From Candidatus Pacearchaeota archaeon (GTDB lineage: Archaea > Nanobdellota > Nanobdellia > Pacearchaeales > GW2011-AR1), in contig WJLK01000142.1 in the NCBI GenBank assembly GCA_014728565.1, forward strand, positions 1 through 9,623: a DNA stretch of 9,623 bases, written 5' to 3'. Shown here piece by piece: positions 5,930 to 9,623 of this stretch. A model generated the notes under the pieces. That model did no database searches. It was not told the DNA's origin and saw only the letters and a program-made list of their open reading frames with translations. Every line of letters starts with the position of its first letter. Position 1 is the first letter of the stretch. A program made the position numbers and the translations under genes.

Positions 5930-6571
5930 ATGGCAGATAAATACGATAAGATAATTCTTGCAGTTGCAAGAAAGCATCTATTTGGAGAGGATAATAAAGA
6001 TGCTTTTCAGGGTTTTAAACCTTCTCATGAAATTGATTATAATTCAAGAATCAATCAGAATTTTCAGTGGATGAGAAGAGGAGATATTGAAAATAATCCT
6101 GATATAAAACATCCCATAGGATACACATTTATAGTTAATCCAGAAAAAGGGAAGGTTTTTGTATATCAACGTGCAGGAGCCCATAATGAATCAAGATTAG
6201 CAGGAAAGTGGAGTGGTGGAATAGGAGGTCATATTGAACAACAGGATAATTCCAGTAATGACCCTATAAAAGACAGCACATTAAGAGAATTTGATGAAGA
6301 AGTAAAAGTAATAGGTGAAACTAAAAGGCAACATCATGTTCTAGGCTACATTAATGATGACAGCAATTCTGTTGGAGAGGTTCATCTAGGTGTTCTTAAT
6401 CTAATTCTTACAAATGCTACAAATGTAACTCCAAGACAAGGAGAAATGGCAAAAGGACATTTAATGGATTTTTTTGAACTAGAAAAAATGTGCAAAGCTG
6501 AGAATGTAGAGACATGGACATCTATAGCTGTTCCCTATATCAAAGAATTCTTAGAAAATCATAAAAGTTGA
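5930..6571 (+). CDS. Nudix hydrolase with expanded Nudix box
   Basis: This is a Nudix (MutT-superfamily) hydrolase of 213 residues. Such enzymes cleave nucleoside diphosphates linked to another moiety, using Mg2+ held by the REuxEE glutamates. GGIGGHIE (96-103) and REFDEE (119-124) are the two ends of the Nudix box. They are 5 residues farther apart than in MutT (G-x5-E-x7-RE), and the helix ends in VKV instead of the usual xGU. The segment HPIGYTFIVN...KVFVYQR (61-81) and WSGGIGGH resemble the uncharacterised phosphoesterase-type Nudix group (COG4112-like, from memory). The substrate cannot be predicted. No membrane segment is present. It is divergent from the nuclease gene, with its own leadered promoter, and is followed by a hairpin terminator. 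A nucleotide-pool role beside the glycosylase/radical-SAM locus is possible but inferred. Confidence 0.85.
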   Translation: MADKYDKIILAVARKHLFGEDNKDAFQGFKPSHEIDYNSRINQNFQWMRRGDIENNPDIKHPIGYTFIVNPEKGKVFVYQRAGAHNESRLAGKWSGGIGGHIEQQDNSSNDPIKDSTLREFDEEVKVIGETKRQHHVLGYINDDSNSVGEVHLGVLNLILTNATNVTPRQGEMAKGHLMDFFELEKMCKAENVETWTSIAVPYIKEFLENHKS

Positions 6572-6631
6572 TTTATTAAGATTTCAATCTATAATTTTAT
6601 TTCTTAAAAAATTTAAGCTAAAAAATAATTC

Positions 6632-6663
6632 AAACTAACTCTGAGCTAGTTTAATATTTTTTT
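6632..6663 (+). terminator. Dyad terminator after Nudix gene, possibly bidirectional
   Basis: AAACTAACTC (6632-6641) and GAGCTAGTTT (6643-6652) form a near-perfect dyad with one A-C mismatch. The realistic stem is AAACTA/TAGTTT with a 9-base loop. A run of seven T (6657-6663) follows on the plus strand, as expected after the Nudix gene. On the minus strand the dyad is followed by TTATTTTTT, so it may also stop the convergent membrane-protein operon. Confidence 0.55.
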
Positions 6664-6666
6664 ATA

Positions 6667-6996
6667 TCAATGAGGAAATAAAACTTCTATAAGACACCAA
6701 AGCAAAGTTAAGAATCCTATTGAAGTAGATAAAAATACAAGAATAGAATGATCTTTCTTTCTTATAATGCTGATAATACCTATAAAAAAAGCTGTTATTC
6801 CAGAAATAAATCCTACTAACATCGGCAGGGCTATTCCAGGCCTTACAATAATATCATGAGGTATTGTTTTTCCTGCTGGAACAGATTCATAAAAATTCAC
6901 AAATGACATACCAATATAAAACAATATAGGCATTACAATAATTAATACAACTGATAATTTACCCAAAAAGCTTTTTGGTTTAAAGTTAATTTTCAT
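6667..6996 (-). CDS. Small membrane protein, three transmembrane helices
   Basis: The family is not recognised. The 109-residue protein has three hydrophobic segments: about 13-31 (LSVVLIIVMPILFYIGM), 54-78 (after VRPG, through GFISGITAFFIGIISII) and 85-106 (ILVFLSTSIGFLTLLW). The N terminus is basic (KINFKPK) and RKKDH sits between the second and third helices. By the positive-inside rule the N terminus and that loop face the cytosol. The extracytosolic loop (32-53) carries ESVPAGKTIP. It is the last gene of a minus-strand chain: its ATG overlaps the TGA of the 35-aa gene as ATGA, so translation is probably coupled. AGGTAGAT about 9 bases upstream may serve as a weak ribosome-binding site. 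Confidence 0.7.
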   Translation of the reverse strand: MKINFKPKSFLGKLSVVLIIVMPILFYIGMSFVNFYESVPAGKTIPHDIIVRPGIALPMLVGFISGITAFFIGIISIIRKKDHSILVFLSTSIGFLTLLWCLIEVLFPH

Positions 6997-7100
6997 TTTT
7001 TCAATCTACCTAAAAAATTAATACTTGGAAGTAAAAAGGCAATAGTAGAAACTAACCAAGGATAATGTCCTGCAATCAAGAGTTGTTTTTGTTTTTTCAT
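6993..7100 (-). CDS. Micro-protein of 35 aa with one transmembrane segment
   Basis: This short reading frame begins MKKQKQLLIAGHYPW and ends in LGRLKK. Its start overlaps the stop of the 56-aa gene as ATGA, and its own stop overlaps the start of the 109-aa membrane protein as ATGA. GGGTGA directly precedes the start. A basic head, a hydrophobic middle of about 22 residues (7-30) and a basic tail make a single-span membrane peptide. It could be a subunit or partner of the downstream three-TM protein. The exact double overlap is the main argument that it is real, since the length alone would not be convincing. Confidence 0.5.
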   Translation of the reverse strand: MKKQKQLLIAGHYPWLVSTIAFLLPSINFLGRLKK

Positions 7101-7267
7101 TCACCCTTATCTTCCAAATCAGCTATTTCTGATTCTGCTCTTTCTAAAGCAAACTCAGCTTCTTTAAATTCTTTCAGGGGTTTTTTTGATTTCCTTGATT
7201 TTTCAATCACAATATCTTCAGCTAGTTTGACATGTTCTTCCGCAAGCTCTATATCTTCATCTTTCAT
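7097..7267 (-). CDS. Small charged helical protein, 56 aa
   Basis: The peptide begins MKDEDIELAEEHVKLAE and ends IADLEDKGE. It is almost wholly Glu/Lys/Asp/Ala/Leu with heptad-like hydrophobic spacing, so a long amphipathic helix or short coiled coil is expected; the only prolines/glycines are at a KKPLK turn near residue 30 and at the C terminus. No enzymatic motif is present. It has a TATA-like box (TAAATAAAG) 20-28 bases before its ATG and is the first gene of the chain to the 35-aa and 109-aa membrane genes, overlapping the next by 4 bases. The opposite strand also has an open frame here, but it is low-complexity Ser/Phe and is a shadow. Confidence 0.65.
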   Translation of the reverse strand: MKDEDIELAEEHVKLAEDIVIEKSRKSKKPLKEFKEAEFALERAESEIADLEDKGE

Positions 7268-7286
7268 ATTAAACTACTGATAAACT

Positions 7287-7295
7287 CTTTATTTA
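7287..7295 (-). promoter_or_regulatory. TATA-like box of the three-gene small-protein operon
   Basis: On the minus strand this reads TAAATAAAG, 20-28 bases upstream of the ATG at 7267. It gives the position expected for a leaderless transcript covering the 56-aa, 35-aa and 109-aa genes. Confidence 0.35.
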
Positions 7296-7321
7296 TTATT
7301 AATAGTTAGTATTTAGGTAAT

Positions 7322-7744
7322 TTAAAGCTTATTGTAACCATTAGGAGGCCAGACATAAGGCAAATTCTCTGATTCTTTCCATCCAAATCTTGAGTAATAT
7401 TTTTTATTTTTTCTTAGCAGATTGCTTTTATGAGAGGAATGAAATCTTTTATTTCCAAACCATCTTGGAAAGACTATTTTCCCCCTAATTGTTTCAAATT
7501 TCATATTGTTTTTATAACCTCTTGAAATCCATATTTCTACAGATTTATTAAAATATAATTTGAGTGCATTAACATGACCTTTCCACATTTTAACTGCTGG
7601 ATGATTTCTCCATCCTTTTGTTTTTGTTCTGTTAAGTAAAATATTTAATATCTGATGAGCCTCGACTCTTTGTTTTCCTAATCTCTTGCTATCTAAAGAT
7701 TTTAGAGACTTTTCAATATCAGGATATGGTAAAAATGTCTGCAT
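7322..7744 (-). CDS. MSMEG_6728 / pyrimidine-dimer DNA glycosylase family protein
   Basis: The 140-residue protein matches the family usually annotated as pyrimidine dimer DNA glycosylase / T4 endonuclease V-like (Pfam Pyr_excise, MSMEG_6728 group). Landmarks are the N-terminal MQTFLPYPD (1-9), LDSKRLGKQRVEAHQIL (17-33), GWRNHPAVKMW (44-54), a helix with RGYKN (75-79), SSHKSNLLRK (103-112) and LPYVWPP (128-134). In T4 endonuclease V, an N-terminal residue and Glu23 do the chemistry. Here Glu28 in QRVE is the natural counterpart, but the segment around it differs, and activity has to my knowledge rarely been tested in this branch. If active, it would cut the glycosyl bond of UV dimers and nick the abasic site. 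It is a single gene between the small-protein operon and arsM, with an A/T-rich TATA-like stretch (7757-7768) upstream. Confidence 0.8.
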   Translation of the reverse strand: MQTFLPYPDIEKSLKSLDSKRLGKQRVEAHQILNILLNRTKTKGWRNHPAVKMWKGHVNALKLYFNKSVEIWISRGYKNNMKFETIRGKIVFPRWFGNKRFHSSHKSNLLRKNKKYYSRFGWKESENLPYVWPPNGYNKL

Positions 7745-7806
7745 TATAATTAATAAAAAAATTTATTTGGGCGTAGGAATAATACATATCTCACACATGT
7801 TTTTAA

Positions 7807-8547
7807 TTACCTCTTAACAGCTTCAATTTTCAAACTTTCTAAACTTATTCCTTGATATTGTCTTTTTGATATTTCTTTATCTTCACTTAATATTTTTATT
7901 TCAAATCCTGCTTTCTTTATCATATTGATATAATTCTCTTTTTGAACAGCCCCTGCAACACAACCTGAGATTAAACCTTCTTCTCTTTTTTGTTCTTCAG
8001 TTAATTCTCCTAAAAGCACTATGTCAGAAACAAACATTCTCCCACCTTTCTTTAATACTCTGTAAGATTCCTCAAAAACTTTTTCTTTATTTGGTGCAAG
8101 ATTAATAACACAATTACTAAGTATCACATCAATAGAGTTATCTTCAACAGGTAATTTTTCAATATCTCCTAATCTAAAATCTGTATTATTATAATCATAT
8201 TTTTCAGCATTTTCCTGTGCCTTTTTAATCATTTCCTCTGAGAAATCAACTCCAATAACTTTTCCATTTTCACCCACTTTTTTAGCAGCCAAAAATACAT
8301 CAAAACCTGCACCACTGCCCAAATCTAAAACTACATCTCCTTGTTTTATCTCTCCAAGTGCAGTAGGATTACCACAACCTAAACCAAGATTTGCTTCAGG
8401 AACATTATTTATTTCTTCATCATTATATCCTATACTTTTAGAAATTTCTTCAGCATCAGAACAAGAACAACTACAACAACAATTTTTATTGGAAACTATC
8501 TTAGAATAATTTTCTTTTACAATTTGTTTAACTTTATCTTTTTCCAT
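7807..8547 (-). CDS. arsM: Arsenite S-adenosylmethionine methyltransferase
   Basis: ArsM methylates As(III) with SAM to mono- and dimethyl arsenicals in the cytosol. The 246 residues show the class I methyltransferase core: motif [10 protein letters not shown] (75-83), an acidic strand end GVDFS (99-103), GDIEKLPV (127-134), and [10 protein letters not shown] (161-170). The three arsenic-binding cysteines of characterised ArsM are present: Cys58 in GLGCGNP, Cys146 in SNCVIN and Cys196 in SGCVAG. The last two are 50 apart, as in algal ArsM (C174/C224). The N terminus adds five clustered cysteines (23, 24, 25, 27, 29) that may hold metalloid. There is no TATA-like box or Shine-Dalgarno sequence at the usual place; a tRNA 3' half ends 16 bases upstream. 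Its transcript probably starts beyond that, or it is read from the upstream hydrolase. No arsR or arsenite pump is in the window. Confidence 0.92.
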   Translation of the reverse strand: MEKDKVKQIVKENYSKIVSNKNCCCSCSCSDAEEISKSIGYNDEEINNVPEANLGLGCGNPTALGEIKQGDVVLDLGSGAGFDVFLAAKKVGENGKVIGVDFSEEMIKKAQENAEKYDYNNTDFRLGDIEKLPVEDNSIDVILSNCVINLAPNKEKVFEESYRVLKKGGRMFVSDIVLLGELTEEQKREEGLISGCVAGAVQKENYINMIKKAGFEIKILSEDKEISKRQYQGISLESLKIEAVKR

Positions 8548-8563
8548 TTTAAAAAATTATGAA

Positions 8564-8604
8564 TGGGCGATGGAAGAATCGAACTTCCGAATCCTCGGTG
8601 TAAA
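8564..8604 (-). tRNA. 3' half of a tRNA, probably Val(UAC); no 5' half
   Basis: On the minus strand this gives, in order: anticodon loop TTTACAC, anticodon-stem 3' strand CGAGG, variable ATTC, T-stem GGAAG, T-loop TTCGATT, T-stem CTTCC, acceptor 3' strand ATCGCCC and discriminator A. No CCA follows. The loop gives anticodon UAC (Val), and A73 is usual for tRNA-Val. The matching acceptor GGGCGAT, D-arm and stem strand CCTCG are absent. The 62 bases upstream contain only an A/T hairpin and a TATA-like stretch, then the hydrolase gene, so an intron cannot account for it. The break falls at the anticodon loop. That fits either an att site left by a tyrosine-recombinase element (identity from anticodon loop to 3' end) or the 3' gene of a split, trans-spliced tRNA. 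Confidence 0.7.
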
Positions 8605-8631
8605 CAAAAAGATGCTTTTTCTTACTTTTTG
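8605..8631 (-). terminator. A/T hairpin between hydrolase gene and tRNA half
   Basis: On the minus strand CAAAAAG (8631-8625) and CTTTTTG (8611-8605) are perfect 7-base arms. An alternative, tighter stem is AAAAAG/CTTTTT around a CAT loop. The T-rich 3' arm makes this a plausible terminator for the hydrolase transcript. It could instead be the leader helix of a split-tRNA half or a flank of an att site. Confidence 0.35.
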
Positions 8632-8632
8632 T

Positions 8633-8656
8633 CATATAATATATATTTCATATATG
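8633..8656 (-). promoter_or_regulatory. TATA-rich element upstream of tRNA half and arsM
   Basis: The minus strand holds CATATATG, AAA, then TATATATTATATG, a dense TATA-like stretch with CATATA/TATATG inverted ends. A transcript started about 25 bases downstream would begin near 8615. It would cover the tRNA half and then arsM, giving arsM a leader of about 65-70 bases. This is the only good promoter candidate for arsM. Confidence 0.35.
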
Positions 8657-8666
8657 TTTTTGATTC

Positions 8667-9434
8667 TTAATCTTTTACTAATGAATCAATCCATTTAAGG
8701 AAATATTCTTTTAATTCTTTAAGTTCTTCTTCACTTCTAAAAGTATGCTCAGACCCTTTGATGATATTCAATTCTTTCTTGCAATCTAATTCTTCATATA
8801 AAATTTTTTGGTGTTCAACAGGAGTAGATGTATCATGTTCTCCAACTATTAAAAGTATAGGCATTCTTATTTTATCAATCTTTTTTAAGACATCGTGTTT
8901 TAATCTATCTTCCATGTGGCTCCATTTTAATCTTTTCATTTGTCCAGAATGACCTTTCCACTCCCTAATACCTTTTTCTTTCCACTCATCTAAATTCCCT
9001 TCTCCTTTAGTTTTAAAACTCAGTTCTCCTGAAACAACAGTAGAGATAGGAGCTATTGCACTAACTTCATTAGGATATTTCTCAGCATATAAAAGTATAC
9101 AAATTCCTCCTAAGCTATGTCCTGCTAAAATAAAAGGTTCTTCGTACCAGCTTTGATTTTTAGACCACTTAATTACATCTTCTAAATCTTCATAATAGTT
9201 AGTTATTGTCGCATCTTCTAATTGTCCATCGCTTTCTCCAAAAGTATTAGTAGTGTCAAATAAGATAACGGTATATCCTTTTTCTAAAAAAGCATCAGCC
9301 ATAGTCCTTATGTGAGGTTGTTCTTTATTCCCACTTAATCCATGCATTACAAAAGCAATTCCTTTCGGATTTTCTTTTTCTTCTATTTGAACTACTATTT
9401 TTTGCCCTTTTCTATTTTTGATATCTTCTTTCAT
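8667..9434 (-). CDS. Alpha/beta-fold serine hydrolase
   Basis: The 255-residue protein has the complete catalytic triad of alpha/beta hydrolases. The nucleophile elbow is GHSLGG with Ser107 (105-110), the acid is Asp201 in GEHDTSTP, and the base is His230 in GSEHTF. HGLSGN (31-36) supplies the oxyanion-hole loop. Residues 135-182 form a charged cap region. The arrangement resembles the cytosolic esterase / acylaminoacyl-peptidase-like hydrolases; the substrate cannot be told. There is no signal peptide. The ATG overlaps the TGA of the upstream partial gene as ATGA, so the two are probably coupled. Lys greatly outnumbers Arg (about 30 to 7 by hand), opposite to the 2121-5774 genes. Confidence 0.88.
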   Translation of the reverse strand: MKEDIKNRKGQKIVVQIEEKENPKGIAFVMHGLSGNKEQPHIRTMADAFLEKGYTVILFDTTNTFGESDGQLEDATITNYYEDLEDVIKWSKNQSWYEEPFILAGHSLGGICILLYAEKYPNEVSAIAPISTVVSGELSFKTKGEGNLDEWKEKGIREWKGHSGQMKRLKWSHMEDRLKHDVLKKIDKIRMPILLIVGEHDTSTPVEHQKILYEELDCKKELNIIKGSEHTFRSEEELKELKEYFLKWIDSLVKD

Positions 9435-9623
9435 TTTTTATCTAAAGCTTCTTTAATTTGGTTTAAATGTTCAAGATAATGGTTGTCTTCTCCCTCATCA
9501 AAAACCCAGTCAAATAACTCTGGTTTATCCCTTAGATTTTCCTCACCAATTTCTTTTATTTTATTATCTAATAGCCTCTGCCAATGTTTCCATTCTTCAA
9601 GAAGTTCTTTTGGTGTATAATTC
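9431..9623 (-). CDS. Partial DinB / ClbS-DfsB-like protein (C-terminal 63 aa)
   Basis: The gene runs off the right edge; only its C-terminal 63 residues are seen, from NYTPKELLEEWKHW to KEALDKK. Two helices are expected. The closing HYLEHLNQIKEAL recalls the HYxEHxxxI ending of the ClbS/DfsB and DinB-like four-helix-bundle families, whose members bind a metal or act on reactive small molecules. The likeness is short and the N-terminal histidines cannot be checked. The stop overlaps the start of the alpha/beta hydrolase as ATGA, so the two form one transcription unit reading leftward. Confidence 0.45.
   Translation of the reverse strand, partial: NYTPKELLEEWKHWQRLLDNKIKEIGEENLRDKPELFDWVFDEGEDNHYLEHLNQIKEALDKK

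Noticed and set aside
7065..7280. Plus-strand 71-codon frame rich in Ser and Phe
   Set aside because: It is the antisense image of the 56-aa charged helical gene. Ser/Phe runs are what the complement of Glu/Lys codons gives, and the minus-strand frame has the promoter and the ATGA overlap.
8605..8666. Intron in the tRNA explaining the missing 5' half
   Set aside because: Only 62 bases separate the fragment from the hydrolase gene. They contain no D-arm, no GGGCGAT acceptor strand and no CCTCG stem strand. No 5' half follows the 3' half either, so a permuted tRNA is also unlikely.
8758..8952. Plus-strand 64-codon frame
   Set aside because: It is antisense within the alpha/beta hydrolase gene, whose full catalytic triad is intact.
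1..9623. CRISPR array, insertion sequence or integrase gene
   Set aside because: I see no regularly spaced repeats, no transposase or recombinase motifs and no terminal inverted repeats with target duplications. The tRNA half is the only possible sign of a mobile element.

Overview
The window is a compact, very AT-rich stretch of a prokaryotic genome, most likely from a DPANN-type archaeon (Pacearchaeota/Woesearchaeota-like). I hold this with moderate confidence. Most genes lack a Shine-Dalgarno site and instead have a TATA-like box (TTTTAAAC, TTATAAG, TTTTAAAATA and similar) about 20-29 bases upstream of the ATG. That is the spacing expected for archaeal leaderless transcripts. A tRNA 3' half with no encoded CCA also fits. 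No gene here is diagnostic of a lineage, and an AT-rich bacterium is not excluded.

Layout. (a) 1-135: an intergenic end with a terminator-like hairpin. (b) 136-2092: a small GNAT-like protein, PRPP synthetase (prs) converging on it with a 15-base overlap, and an unrecognised 146-aa protein divergent from prs. (c) 2121-5774: three arginine-rich proteins that look like one DNA-processing locus. These are an unusual SPL-like radical-SAM protein (minus strand), an HhH-GPD Fe-S DNA glycosylase-like protein (plus strand, divergent from the first) and a RecB-like PD-(D/E)xK nuclease (minus strand, overlapping the second tail-to-tail by 4 bases). The first two share the C-terminal tail motif Q-x-R-L-F, a possible sliding-clamp-binding peptide. 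(d) 5930-6571: a Nudix hydrolase with an expanded Nudix box, ending at a hairpin terminator. (e) 6667-7267: a translationally coupled minus-strand chain of a 56-aa charged helical protein, a 35-aa single-TM peptide and a 109-aa three-TM protein; the first two are very short. (f) 7322-7744: a homologue of the MSMEG_6728 / pyrimidine-dimer DNA glycosylase family. (g) 7807-8547: arsenite methyltransferase ArsM. (h) 8564-8604: the 3' half of a tRNA, probably Val(UAC), whose 5' half is absent. (i) 8667-9623: an alpha/beta serine hydrolase coupled to a partial DinB/ClbS-like protein that runs off the right edge.

The best candidate for an undescribed system is the triad at 2121-5774, possibly with the 146-aa gene and the Nudix hydrolase. 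It brings together a base-excision fold, a radical-SAM fold related to thymine-photoproduct chemistry and a nuclease. Processing of damaged or modified bases is my inference; I do not recognise this combination as a named system. The second item is the tRNA half, which is either an integration (att) scar or a split-tRNA gene.
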